Assembly (NCBI GenBank): GCA_964347475.1
Contig: CAYFYY010000003.1
Coordinates: forward strand, 1 to 64,000
Direction of reading: 5' to 3'
DNA length: 64,000 nucleotides
DNA from: GCA-020356105 sp964347475
GTDB taxonomy: Bacteria > Pseudomonadota > Alphaproteobacteria > UBA8366 > JADFVY01
The notes beneath the pieces were generated by a model, which saw nothing but the letters and a program-made list of their open reading frames with translations, was not told the DNA's origin and made no database searches. This document shows, piece after piece, positions 16,669 to 25,502 of the stretch; positions within the stretch are counted from its first letter, which is position 1; every line of letters starts with the position of its first letter. Both the position numbers and the translations under genes were made by a program.

Positions 16669-18486
16669 ATGTTCACGACGCGCCCCGAAATCCTCGGCAC
16701 ATTCGGCGTTGTTGCCTCGACACACTGGCTGGCATCAGCGGCGGGCATGGGCATGCTGGAGCGCGGCGGCAATGCCTTCGATGCCGCGGTCACGGCGGGA
16801 TTGGTGCTGCAGGTGGCGGAACCGCACCTGAACGGGCCGGCCGGCGACATGCCGCTGATCATGCACTCGGCGAAGTCCGGCGAGACCAAGGTGATCTGCG
16901 GCCAGGGGCCGGCACCGGCCGGTGCGACCATCGAACATTACCGGGGGCTGGGCCTGGAGATCGTGCCGGGCACCGGACTACTGGCCGCCTGCGTTCCGGG
17001 GGTGTTCGACGCCTGGATGCTGATGCTGCGCGACCACGGGACGATGCGGCTCGCGGACGTGTTCGGGCCGGCGCTGGGCTACGCTGCGAACGGCGTGCCG
17101 CTGGTGCCGCGGATCATTGAGACGATTGGAACGGTCAAGGAGCTGTTCGAGACGGAGTGGCCGACCTCGGCCGCGCAGTGGCTGCCCGGCGGCAACCTGC
17201 CAAAGGCAGGCGGGCTGCTCGCCAACAAACCTTTGGCCGCAACCTGGCAGCGGCTGCTCGACGAGGCTGAAGCGGCATCGTCCGATCGGTCAGAACAAAT
17301 CGAGGTAGCGCGGCGCACCTGGGCTGAAGGCTTCGTCGCCGAGACGATCGACCGGTTCTGCCGCGAACAAGAGGTGATGGACGCCAGCGGTGCGCGTCAC
17401 CGCGGCGTGTTGACCGGTGCCGACATGGCCGGCTGGCGGGCGCACTACGAAAGTCCGCTGGTCTACGACTATCACGGCTACGGGGTGTGCAAGTGCGGGC
17501 CCTGGAGCCAGGGGCCGGTGCTGCTGCAGAGCCTCGCATTGATGGCCGATATGGATATATCTGGGCTGGATCCCCTGGGGCCCGATTTCGTCCATACGGT
17601 GGTCGAGTGCATGAAGCTGTCCTACGCTGACCGCGAGGCCTGGTATGGCGATCCGGACTTTGTCGACGTTCCGGTTCAGGACCTGCTGAGCAGGGCCTAC
17701 GCCGACGACCGCCGCGCGCTGATCGGCGAAACCGCCTCGATCGAGTTGCGGCCGGGCGCCCCGGGCGGGCGCGCCCCGAAGCTCGCACGATTCGTGGTCG
17801 AGGGCCGCATCGTCACCCCCGCCGTCGCCGGGGCCGGCGAGCCGACGGTGGCCCGCTACGACACCGATACGGGCGAGATGGACACGCGGGCCGACGGCAG
17901 CACCGCGGGCGATACCTGCCATCTCGACATCATCGACCGCTGGGGCAACATGGTGTCGGCAACGCCCAGCGGCGGCTGGCTGCAGAGTTCGCCGCTGATC
18001 CCGGCGCTGGGCTTCGCGCTGGGCTCGCGCGCCCAGATGTTCTGGCTCGAGGAAGGGCTGCCGGCCAGCCTTGCCCCCGGCAAGCGGCCGCGCACCACGC
18101 TGACGCCGTCCTTCGTGCTGCGCGACGGCGAGGCGTGGATGCCGTTCGGCACCCCGGGCGGCGACCAGCAGGACCAGTGGCAGCTGATCATGCTGCTCCG
18201 CCACCTGCATCACGGCCTCAACCTGCAGGAGGCGATCGACATGCCCTCCTTCCATACCGAACATTTCCCGAGTTCGTTCTATCCGCGCACATCGCGGCCG
18301 GGCGTCGTGGTGGTGGAGGGCCGTTGGCCAGCTGATCTTGTCACCGAATTGCGCCGCCGCGGCCACAAGGTGGAAATCGGCCTCGACTGGTCGGAAGGCC
18401 GCCTGTCGGCCGCCAAGAAGGAGGACAACCTCCTCAAGGCCGCCGCGAATCCGCGCGGTATGCAGGGTTATGCCGTGGGACGGTGA
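16669..18486 (+). CDS. Gamma-glutamyltransferase family protein
   Basis: N-terminal nucleophile hydrolase of the gamma-glutamyltransferase/cephalosporin acylase family, 605 residues. The family's autoprocessing site is GDTCHLDIIDRWGNMVSAT: Thr416 would become the N-terminal nucleophile of the small subunit. Other landmarks are the GGNAFDAAVTAGLVLQVAEPH start and FGTPGGDQQDQWQ near the end. No signal peptide, so it is probably cytoplasmic, unlike classic periplasmic Ggt. ATG 16669 has the ribosome binding site CGGAGG. It lies 6 bp upstream of hyi, so they form one unit. The real substrate may differ from glutathione. Confidence 0.93.
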   Translation: MFTTRPEILGTFGVVASTHWLASAAGMGMLERGGNAFDAAVTAGLVLQVAEPHLNGPAGDMPLIMHSAKSGETKVICGQGPAPAGATIEHYRGLGLEIVPGTGLLAACVPGVFDAWMLMLRDHGTMRLADVFGPALGYAANGVPLVPRIIETIGTVKELFETEWPTSAAQWLPGGNLPKAGGLLANKPLAATWQRLLDEAEAASSDRSEQIEVARRTWAEGFVAETIDRFCREQEVMDASGARHRGVLTGADMAGWRAHYESPLVYDYHGYGVCKCGPWSQGPVLLQSLALMADMDISGLDPLGPDFVHTVVECMKLSYADREAWYGDPDFVDVPVQDLLSRAYADDRRALIGETASIELRPGAPGGRAPKLARFVVEGRIVTPAVAGAGEPTVARYDTDTGEMDTRADGSTAGDTCHLDIIDRWGNMVSATPSGGWLQSSPLIPALGFALGSRAQMFWLEEGLPASLAPGKRPRTTLTPSFVLRDGEAWMPFGTPGGDQQDQWQLIMLLRHLHHGLNLQEAIDMPSFHTEHFPSSFYPRTSRPGVVVVEGRWPADLVTELRRRGHKVEIGLDWSEGRLSAAKKEDNLLKAAANPRGMQGYAVGR

Positions 18487-18492
18487 CGAATC

Positions 18493-19281
18493 TTGCCCCG
18501 ACTCGCTGCGAACCTGTCGTTCCTGTTCACCGAATTGGCACTGATCGAGCGGGTCGGGGCAGCGGCGTCAGCAGGCTTCAAGGGAGCCGAGATCCTGTTC
18601 CCGTACCAGTGCGAGCTGGCCGACCTCCGCGCCGCTTATCGCGAGGCCGGGATCGAGCCGGTGCTGTTCAACACGCCGCCGGGAGACTGGGACGCCGGTG
18701 AGCGTGGGCTGGCGGCGGTCCCGGGCTGGGAGCAGCTGTTCAACGCACATCTTGCCGAGGCCATGACCTATGCCTTGTTCGTCGGCTGCAAGAGACTGCA
18801 CGTCATGGCGGGCATTCCGCCCGCGGATGTCGATCCCGCAGACTGCGAGGCCGTGTTCATCGAGAACCTCAGGAAGGCGGCCAACAATGCGGCACGCTAC
18901 GACATCACGATCACCATCGAGCCGATCAACCCGATCGACATGCCGGGTTATTTCCTGACCCGGCAGGACCAGGCGACGCGCATCCTCGAGGCGGTTGGCA
19001 TGGCCAACGTCGCGCTGCAGATGGATTTCTACCACTGCGCCCGGGTCGAGGGCGATCCCGCTGGCTGCTTCCGGCGGAACTTCGCGCGCATCGGCCATAT
19101 CCAGATCGCCGGCGTGCCCGACCGCAACGAGCCCGATACAGGCCAGTTGGACTACATGCCGCTGCTGGCCTTGGTCGATGAAGCGGGATACCGCGGTTGG
19201 GTGTCGTGTGAATACCATCCTCGAGCCGGCACGCGTGACGGGCTCGGCTGGGCGCGCGCCTGGGGCATTGCGGCGGACTGA
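18493..19281 (+). CDS. hyi: Hydroxypyruvate isomerase family protein
   Basis: TIM-barrel sugar-phosphate-isomerase-like enzyme of 262 residues that in the family interconverts hydroxypyruvate and tartronate semialdehyde. The start PRLAANLSFLFTE, the ITIEPIN metal-site strand, ALQMDFYH, and VSCEYHPRAGT at the end match the Hyi branch well. The start codon is TTG at 18493, six bases after the upstream stop; it gives exactly the conserved Hyi N terminus. Coupling to a Ggt-like gene rather than to glyoxylate carboligase or tartronate semialdehyde reductase is unusual, so substrate assignment is by family only. Confidence 0.88.
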   Translation: MPRLAANLSFLFTELALIERVGAAASAGFKGAEILFPYQCELADLRAAYREAGIEPVLFNTPPGDWDAGERGLAAVPGWEQLFNAHLAEAMTYALFVGCKRLHVMAGIPPADVDPADCEAVFIENLRKAANNAARYDITITIEPINPIDMPGYFLTRQDQATRILEAVGMANVALQMDFYHCARVEGDPAGCFRRNFARIGHIQIAGVPDRNEPDTGQLDYMPLLALVDEAGYRGWVSCEYHPRAGTRDGLGWARAWGIAAD

Positions 19282-19881
19282 CTAACGGACCGGGTGTTCC
19301 GGCCCGCGGCCGCGATAGGTGTCGACGAAGGCGGCCGCCGTGGGCGCATCGAAGGGCTTGAGTCTGAGCATACGCTCCCATGCGGTCAGCACGACCTCGT
19401 CGCCGAGCCCAGGCATCGGCACAACCACAAGGCCGCTCCACGGCCCGCCATAGAGGCCGGCCCATGTCTGGAGGGTCGCGAAAACCTCCTCGGGCGGCGA
19501 ATCGTAATAGATCACGATCATTCCGTGTTCCAGCGAGTGGACGAGCCGGGTCGCGATCTGCGGCCGGTCGTAGACCCCCGGATCGATCCATTTCGGATCG
19601 TGTGCACCCGCCGTCGGCATGCGGTCACGATACCCGGGCGACTGGCCGGGTACGAGATGGCCGCCCGTTGACGCCGGCTGTCGCTCAACCGCGCCAAGGC
19701 GATCCATACCGGCGGCCGCCAGGACAAGAAAGCGGCCCTCCGCTGAGCTGTGACGCCACCACGACCAGCCGCCCCATGCGGCGGCCACAAGCGCCACCGC
19801 GACGACGGCGATCTTGCCCGTGCCCCAGCGCCTTGCCCGCCTTGTCGTCGTCCCGCCGGTCTTTGCCGTCTTGCCCGCCAT
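19282..19881 (-). CDS. DUF3105 family membrane-anchored protein
   Basis: A 199-residue protein with a basic N terminus (about 20 residues), a single membrane segment (IAVVAVALVAAAWGGWSWW) and a C-terminal DUF3105 domain. The domain is recognised by YDRPQIATRLVHSLEHGMIVIYYD, here in pieces PQIATRLVHSLEHG and VIYYD, where the LVHSLEHG histidines are conserved. ATG 19881 gives the usual N-terminal anchor. Its stop abuts the hyi stop (convergent). Function unknown. Confidence 0.88.
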   Translation of the reverse strand: MAGKTAKTGGTTTRRARRWGTGKIAVVAVALVAAAWGGWSWWRHSSAEGRFLVLAAAGMDRLGAVERQPASTGGHLVPGQSPGYRDRMPTAGAHDPKWIDPGVYDRPQIATRLVHSLEHGMIVIYYDSPPEEVFATLQTWAGLYGGPWSGLVVVPMPGLGDEVVLTAWERMLRLKPFDAPTAAAFVDTYRGRGPEHPVR

Positions 19882-20030
19882 GTCTCCAACTCTGTTTTCG
19901 CCTGTGTTGGGCCCGGTATAACGCAACGCGCGCCGCAATCACACTCCCATTCGACCGTTAACTCAAAATTCATCGTGATGTGCCAGCGTCGCCCGGTGCG
20001 GCGTTTCTGTCTCCCCATACCCGTGACGTA

Positions 20031-21416
20031 ATGACTTCGACATCGATCCCGATGACCGCTAGACCGAATCGTACCGCCGAAGGCCTGAAACTCACGGTGT
20101 TTGTCCTGGCGATCGCCTTTCTCGCATTCGTGGCCGGCGGCGTCGCCACCTACCTGAAATGGGCGCCCGCGGAGGCGTTCATGCAGCGCACGGCAATGGT
20201 TGCCCTGTACCTTTACAAGTCCAACGTGGAAGAGGACGCACTCGACCCGTTTTGGCATCCGGCCCATCTGCCCGGACCCGTTACCGACAATCCGGTGATC
20301 CGGCACGATGCCGGCACCGCGTGGCAGGGCTTCAACCTCTTTGTCCACACCGGTGCGCAGGGCGCGACCCTTATAGACATGGACGGCAACGTCGTCCACG
20401 AATGGCGGCTGCGCTTCGACGAAGTTTGGGACGTTGCACCGCACGTCAAGAGCTATGCGGAAGAAGGCCGGACCTATTGGGCCGACAAGGTATACTGGCG
20501 CCGCGTCCATCTATTCGAGAACGGCGATCTCCTGGTCCTGTTCGAGTCACCTTATCGCACACCGTACGGGTTCGGACTCGCAAAACTCGACAAGGATTCG
20601 AACGTGTTGTGGAAGTTGTCTGAGAACGCCCACCACGATACGGCGATCGGTCCGGAGGGCGAGATCTATGTCCTCACCCAGTCGATCCGAGAGCACAGCT
20701 TTCCCGGGATATCCCGCGTCAAGCCGCCATTCATAGATGACACGGTCACGATCGTCTCGGGCAGTGGCGCGAAGCGCAAGGAAATCTCGATCCTTGCAGC
20801 CTTCATCGGGTCTGACTACGAACCCCTTCTCGATATGGTCAGGCGAGACCTTCTGGGCGACATCATGCACGCGAACGCGGTGCAGTACGTCGACGCGTCG
20901 ACCGCGGCGGCATTCCCGTTCGCCGAAACCGGACAGCTCCTGATCTCGATGCGCGAAATCAACGCGATCGCGCTTCTCGATCCCGAAACCGAACGGATCG
21001 TTTGGGCTGACACCGGAATGTGGCGGCGTCAGCACGAACCGCAGATGCTGGGTAATGGAAGGATCCTCCTCTTCGATAATCAGGGCTACCGCGGCGAAGA
21101 GGGAGCAACGCGGGTGATGGAGTACGATCCCCTGACTGGAGACATCCTCTGGTCCTATGCCGGCACGGCCGAACAGCCGCTGCTCAGCACGGTGTACGGG
21201 TCACAGCAACGACTCGCCAACGGCAACACCCTGATCGTCGAGTCTAACAATGGCCGGGCCATCGAGGTCACCCCTGACGGACGCACCGTCTGGGAATTCC
21301 GACTGCCCGAACGCATGCAGTCCGGTGAAGTGGAGATGGTCAGAATCCTGCCCGACCTGGCGAGGGTCCCCCCGGACGGCGTCAATTTTCTGCAACAGGC
21401 CATTCATACGCGTTAA
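20031..21416 (+). CDS. Arylsulfotransferase (ASST)-like beta-propeller protein, membrane-anchored
   Basis: A 461-residue protein with one N-terminal membrane segment (about residues 15-38) and an extracytoplasmic propeller. Repeated blade motifs are visible: GATLIDMDGNVVHEWRL, FENGDLLVLFE, LAKLDKDSNVLWKL, IALLDPETERIVWAD and RVMEYDPLTGDILWSY, plus HEPQMLGNGRILLFDNQGY, the element typical of arylsulfotransferase-like proteins, with its conserved His. Whether this protein transfers sulfate between phenols is not established; many relatives lack proven activity. ATG 20031 is chosen for the anchor position. Confidence 0.82.
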   Translation: MTSTSIPMTARPNRTAEGLKLTVFVLAIAFLAFVAGGVATYLKWAPAEAFMQRTAMVALYLYKSNVEEDALDPFWHPAHLPGPVTDNPVIRHDAGTAWQGFNLFVHTGAQGATLIDMDGNVVHEWRLRFDEVWDVAPHVKSYAEEGRTYWADKVYWRRVHLFENGDLLVLFESPYRTPYGFGLAKLDKDSNVLWKLSENAHHDTAIGPEGEIYVLTQSIREHSFPGISRVKPPFIDDTVTIVSGSGAKRKEISILAAFIGSDYEPLLDMVRRDLLGDIMHANAVQYVDASTAAAFPFAETGQLLISMREINAIALLDPETERIVWADTGMWRRQHEPQMLGNGRILLFDNQGYRGEEGATRVMEYDPLTGDILWSYAGTAEQPLLSTVYGSQQRLANGNTLIVESNNGRAIEVTPDGRTVWEFRLPERMQSGEVEMVRILPDLARVPPDGVNFLQQAIHTR

Positions 21417-21463
21417 CTATACTTGGCCTTCAAGCCGCCAACATCTTGCTGCACCATCGCTGC

Positions 21464-22057
21464 ATGGATCATCGCACCGCGCAGAACACGTCGATCGCCT
21501 TACTGGCGACGGTAATGGTGTCGGCCGGCCCCCTCGCACCCGTACACGGCGCATCCGGAGACGGCGCCGGCATCATCCGGCTCGCCCGCGTACTGCCGGA
21601 CGAGCCGATGTTCCAGTGCATCGCGCCCGCCGAATACGAGATCGCGGGGCTGCGCCTATATGATAGTCTGGCGTCCATGCACAACCTCGGCACGCCGGCG
21701 TCGCTGACCCGCGGCTACGGCGAGGATGACGGCGGCGGATACGTGGCGACGAAATTCTCTTATGGCGGTCTGGACGTCACCGTTGTGCGCGAACGGATCG
21801 ACGTCATCGAAGCGACGTCGCCTCGATGGCGCACACCAGCGGGCCTCAGACCCGGAATGAGCCGCGCCGAGGCCGATGCGATGCTGGGCCACGCACCCGA
21901 CCCGCAATATCTGAACGACGGCGTCTACACCTTCTCCGGCTGCCCCGAATGGCTTGGCGGCGAACTGCGCTGGGACAACGTCAGCAACTATTTCGAGTTC
22001 GCGTTCGGCGATGACGGGCGGTTGTCGTTCATCCGCCTCGCCGCCGACCGCCCGTGA
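21464..22057 (+). CDS. Exported hypothetical protein with a BamE-like C-terminal segment
   Basis: A 197-residue protein with a signal peptide (residues about 1-30, ending VHGA). The mature part has two cysteines (MFQCIAP and FSGCPEW) and a C-terminal region beginning GLRPGMSRAEADAMLG, which resembles the start of SmpA/BamE-type small domains (Gly-Met-x-x-x-Glu...Leu-Gly). The rest is not recognised. It follows the ASST-like gene by 47 bp on the same strand and may share its transcript. Confidence 0.7.
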   Translation: MDHRTAQNTSIALLATVMVSAGPLAPVHGASGDGAGIIRLARVLPDEPMFQCIAPAEYEIAGLRLYDSLASMHNLGTPASLTRGYGEDDGGGYVATKFSYGGLDVTVVRERIDVIEATSPRWRTPAGLRPGMSRAEADAMLGHAPDPQYLNDGVYTFSGCPEWLGGELRWDNVSNYFEFAFGDDGRLSFIRLAADRP

Positions 22058-22163
22058 GCAGCTTCCATCGTATCCTTGATTTACAGCACGTTCAGATTTA
22101 CGGCGCACACTGGAGGGACGCACGTCCGTATCTGAACGGAACCGGGGAACCGGGGATCCGACA

Positions 22164-22841
22164 ATGAAGAAGTTCGCCGTCGCAGTCTCTATTATGCTCG
22201 CCACACCGGCCGCGCCTGCGGGCGCCGTCGATATTCCGAGGGAACGAACGGAAGCGGTGCTGTGGGCCGCGGTTGCAGCGCGGAGCCTGAATGTCCGCGC
22301 GCAACCCTCGATGGGTGCGGCGGTGGAATTCCAGCTGCCGCGCGGCGCCTATGTCGCCATCGTCGAGGAGCTGGGTCAGCCGGCCAAGATCGACGGGCAA
22401 GAGGATACCTGGACCCTGATCGCTACCGAGATCTGTGCCGATGCGGCCTGCAACCTGTTAAAAGGCGGCTGGGTTGCTGATTCCTGGCTCGCCTACCAGG
22501 AACGCTTCGAATCGATGAGCGAATGGCGCGCGGGAGAGATCACGGGGAACGACGGCGAACGTGACTTCACTTACCGGATCGCTGCCGACGCCTCCTTCGA
22601 ATTCGCGACCGCGCCGTGCCGCAATGCGGACGGCAGCATCTGCGTGAAGTACGAGCGTTACGACGGCTGCCGCGAAGAGGATTTCCGCGAGGGCGAGGAA
22701 TGCATCGGGCGCGGCGACCTGTACCGCTATCGCGACCTCGTGTGGGCACGTGGCTACGGCTATCTGTTCATCGACGGCAAGGGGAATCTCTGTTCGGTGT
22801 TCTCAGGTCGCGGCAACGCCCCGCGCATGTGCGACCGCTGA
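22164..22841 (+). CDS. Exported SH3-like domain protein
   Basis: A 225-residue protein with a signal peptide (residues 1-21, ending PAGA). Residues about 35-110 form a bacterial SH3-like domain: SLNVRAQPSMGAAVEFQLPRGAYVAIVEE, seen here as SLNVRAQPS and GGWVADSWLAY. The C-terminal half is Cys-rich (five or more cysteines, for example FATAPCRNADGSICVKYE and CREEDFREGEECIGRG), likely disulfide-bonded in the periplasm. The ATG at 22164 gives the signal peptide directly. Family of the C-terminal domain not recognised. Confidence 0.75.
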   Translation: MKKFAVAVSIMLATPAAPAGAVDIPRERTEAVLWAAVAARSLNVRAQPSMGAAVEFQLPRGAYVAIVEELGQPAKIDGQEDTWTLIATEICADAACNLLKGGWVADSWLAYQERFESMSEWRAGEITGNDGERDFTYRIAADASFEFATAPCRNADGSICVKYERYDGCREEDFREGEECIGRGDLYRYRDLVWARGYGYLFIDGKGNLCSVFSGRGNAPRMCDR

Positions 22842-22878
22842 CAGGGGACGGGCCTCATCGTACCGGCGCCTCGGTCGT

Positions 22879-24240
22879 TCAAGTTTTGTCGCCTGAATCC
22901 TCATCCCGGTCCGACGGGCCCGCCGGCAGGGTCAGTTCGACTTTCAGGCCACCCAACTCGGAATCCGACAGACGCAGCGAGCCGCGATACATCTCCGCGA
23001 TATCGCGCACGATCCAGAGTCCGAGTCCCGTTCCTCCCACCTGCTCGTCCAACCGGCCGCCGCGTGCCAACGCCGCCTCACGTTCGTCTTCGGCCACGCC
23101 CGTCCCATCATCCTCCACCGAAATCGTGAGCTCGCCGTTTTGGCGCATGGCGGCGACACGGACACGGCTGCGGCTCCATTTGCAGGCATTGTCCATAAGG
23201 TTGCCGAGCATTTCCTCGAGATCCTGGGCATCGCCGGCAAAAGACAGGTCGGCGAGCCCCTGTGCTTCGATCGTCAGGCCGCGGTCTCGGTACAGAAGAT
23301 CCAGCGAATAGCGAAGCCCTTCAAAGGCGTCGTCGACAGGTGCCCGCGCGCCGACGGCAGCACGCGGACCAGCGATCCGGGCGCGCGCGAGATTGCGGTC
23401 GACCGCACGCCTCATGGCCGCCACCTGTTCCTCGATCACACGGCCCCGGTCGCCCTCCAGCGCACGCGCTTCATAGGCGATCACCATCAACGGATGTTTC
23501 AGGGCGTGAGCAAGGTCACCCGCCTGTGTCCGCGCCCGCGCCAGCAGGGCTGCGTTATGGTCAAGCAGTGCATTGACCTCGTCCACGACCGGCTCGACCT
23601 CCATGGGAAAGGTTTCCGGCATGCGACTTCGCCGACCCGAGCGGATATCCGACAGGGCAATGCGCAACCCGTTCAGGGGACGCAGTCCGTAACGGACCTG
23701 AATGAGCACTGCGACGACGAGACCGGCACCGAGCATCGTCAACGTCAGGGCTGTTATCATCGAGAACTGGCGGACACCGCTCTGTATATCAGTCACGGGA
23801 CCGGACACCGCGTAGGTGAACACGTCGTCTACGCCCGGAAGCGTGATCTGCCGCACGAAAACACGCAGCGGCTGCCCTGTCGGATCGTTGAGCAGGTGGA
23901 CCGCCTCCCGATCCGTTGCCGGCAAGACCAGGCGCATACCGGCGAGCGATTCCGACGCCGCGACCACATTACCGGCTTGGGCTATCTGCCAGTACCAGCC
24001 CGATCCGGGCCGATTGAAACGTGGCTCGAAAGCGGTCCAGCCCAAGGCCAGGCGGCCGTTTGCATCGATGTCGCTCGCCGCGACCAACTCCTCGAGATGA
24101 TCGACCAGTCCCAAATCGAAGCGCTGTTCGATGTGGTCGCGGAACATGAAAATGAGCAGTTCCCCGGTCCCGAACAGGCTCAACGCGACCAGCACGGCAG
24201 CAGCAACTGCCAGACGACGCGTTAGGCTAATATTCCTCAT
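22879..24240 (-). CDS. Sensor histidine kinase, PhoQ-like
   Basis: Membrane histidine kinase of 453 residues. Two membrane segments (about 9-32 and 160-183) flank a 125-residue periplasmic sensor. A HAMP-like linker follows, then the dimerisation domain with GDLAHALKHPLMVI, in which His245 is the likely phosphorylation site, as in PhoQ relatives. The ATPase domain shows DNACKWS (N box), VEDDGTGV (G1) and GTGLGLWIV (G2). It overlaps the response-regulator gene by 14 bp and is the third gene of a PepSY - regulator - kinase unit. The signal is unknown; the PhoQ-like class often senses cations or envelope stress. Confidence 0.92.
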   Translation of the reverse strand: MRNISLTRRLAVAAAVLVALSLFGTGELLIFMFRDHIEQRFDLGLVDHLEELVAASDIDANGRLALGWTAFEPRFNRPGSGWYWQIAQAGNVVAASESLAGMRLVLPATDREAVHLLNDPTGQPLRVFVRQITLPGVDDVFTYAVSGPVTDIQSGVRQFSMITALTLTMLGAGLVVAVLIQVRYGLRPLNGLRIALSDIRSGRRSRMPETFPMEVEPVVDEVNALLDHNAALLARARTQAGDLAHALKHPLMVIAYEARALEGDRGRVIEEQVAAMRRAVDRNLARARIAGPRAAVGARAPVDDAFEGLRYSLDLLYRDRGLTIEAQGLADLSFAGDAQDLEEMLGNLMDNACKWSRSRVRVAAMRQNGELTISVEDDGTGVAEDEREAALARGGRLDEQVGGTGLGLWIVRDIAEMYRGSLRLSDSELGGLKVELTLPAGPSDRDEDSGDKT

Positions 24241-24901
24241 CGGAAAGACCGACCAGCCGGTAACCGCGCCCCCTGTAGGTCTCGATGCTGTGGCGCCCGA
24301 TCTTCTGACGCAACCGGTTGATCAGCACCTCGATCACATTGGAGTCTCGGTCAAAGTCCTGGCCGTAAATGTGGTCGGTAAGTTGCGTTTTCGAGACGAT
24401 CTGACGCGCGTGATGCATCAGGTAGGACAGGGTTCGGTATTCAAGAGCGGTCAATGCGACCGGTTTGCCGGCAAGCGTCACGCGGCCGGTCGCGGTATCA
24501 AGCTGTATCTCTCCGCACTTGAGGAGGGGGTTGGCATGGCCGGCGGAACGGCGAATCAGCGCCTCAACCCGCGCAACCATCTCCTCCAGTTCAAAGGGCT
24601 TTGCGAGGTAATCGTCGGCGCCGGCGCGCAAGCCGGTTACCTTGTCGCGCCACGTATCGCGCGCGGTCAGTACAAGAACCGGCATGCTGCGGCCGGCCGT
24701 ACGCCATCGCTGCAGGACGGTCAGCCCGTCCACCCCCGGCAAACCGAGATCAAGCACCACCGCGTCGTAATCCTCTGTCTCGCCAAGAAACTGCGCTTCT
24801 TCCCCTTCGTCGGCGGATTCCACGACGTAACCGGCATCGCGCAACGTTTCGGTGACCTGTCCAGCGACACGAAGATCGTCCTCGACCACTAATACCCGCA
24901 T
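24227..24901 (-). CDS. OmpR/PhoP-family response regulator
   Basis: A 224-residue DNA-binding response regulator. The receiver domain (residues 1-115) has VVEDD at the acidic pocket, Asp51 in VVLDLGLPGVDG as phospho-acceptor, the switch Thr in LVLTARD and Lys in YLAKPFE. The C-terminal winged helix (about 130-220) ends with SNVIEVLINRLRQKIG and TYRGRGYRL, the recognition region of the OmpR family. It lies between the PepSY gene (100 bp upstream) and the kinase gene, which it overlaps. Confidence 0.95.
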   Translation of the reverse strand: MRVLVVEDDLRVAGQVTETLRDAGYVVESADEGEEAQFLGETEDYDAVVLDLGLPGVDGLTVLQRWRTAGRSMPVLVLTARDTWRDKVTGLRAGADDYLAKPFELEEMVARVEALIRRSAGHANPLLKCGEIQLDTATGRVTLAGKPVALTALEYRTLSYLMHHARQIVSKTQLTDHIYGQDFDRDSNVIEVLINRLRQKIGRHSIETYRGRGYRLVGLSDEEY

Positions 24902-25001
24902 CTACCCTACTCCATATCGGCTTGGTCCCCCAACGTGTCGCTGTTCGGCGTGGCCAAGGCCGAAGCTCCCTACAGCAGTCCAACCCGATGGAATTCCGCC
25001 A

Positions 25002-25502
25002 TCAGTCGTCCCTGCCGCCCCCGGGCCCGCTATTTCCGCCGCGATCGTCGTCCCGATCATCATCGTCGCGGTCGTCGCGGTCGTCATCGTCATCATCGTC
25101 GTCGTCATCATCGTCGACGCGCCGCGCACGACTGTCATCAACGCGCACGACTGAGGCCGGTCCGTCGACATCGTCGTTGCGATCACGATGTCCGACGACG
25201 CTCTCAAGGCGCAATGTCACAGCATCGTACGACAGTTTCAGAACATTCCCGCGCTCGGTGAGCAACTTGACCTCGTATGCCGGTGGCCCCGTATGCGCCA
25301 GCTCGACGGTCAGGATCCGACCAGCGAACGTCGAATGGACCCGCTCGAACAGTCGGGGGACCGGCGCAATTTCCGGTCCCTGCGGTGACGCGGCCTCAGC
25401 CGCACGGACAGGCGCGAATGGGCCCGCCGCAACTATCATAAGCACGGCGAACGACAACAGCCGGCAACGCCACCGACGTATCCGTTCACAATGGGCCCAC
25501 AT
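25002..25502 (-). CDS. PepSY-like exported protein with a poly-Asp tail
   Basis: A 166-residue exported protein. A signal peptide (about 1-34, ending FAPVRA) precedes one PepSY-like unit: GRILTVELAH, then YEVKLLTERGNVLKLSYDA. In this family, PepSY proteins near two-component genes are often extracytoplasmic modulators of the kinase. The last 45 residues are extremely acidic: 12 consecutive Asp, then short Asp runs broken by single Arg, ending GPGGGRDD. That tail could bind divalent cations or cationic peptides, but this is inference. First gene of the unit with the response regulator and kinase. Confidence 0.82.
   Translation of the reverse strand: MWAHCERIRRWRCRLLSFAVLMIVAAGPFAPVRAAEAASPQGPEIAPVPRLFERVHSTFAGRILTVELAHTGPPAYEVKLLTERGNVLKLSYDAVTLRLESVVGHRDRNDDVDGPASVVRVDDSRARRVDDDDDDDDDDDDRDDRDDDDRDDDRGGNSGPGGGRDD
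25044..25115 (-). repeat. GAY (Asp codon) trinucleotide tract in the PepSY gene
   Basis: 24 codons on the minus strand are nearly all GAC or GAT, broken by three CGC/CGG Arg codons. The longest run is 12 Asp codons at 25115-25080. GAC and GAT are mixed, so the tract is imperfect at DNA level but could still change length by slippage in whole codons. Confidence 0.85.

Noticed and set aside
25044..25115. CRISPR-like or tandem-repeat array
   Set aside because: The periodicity is three bases and matches Asp codons in a protein with a good signal peptide; there are no spacers.
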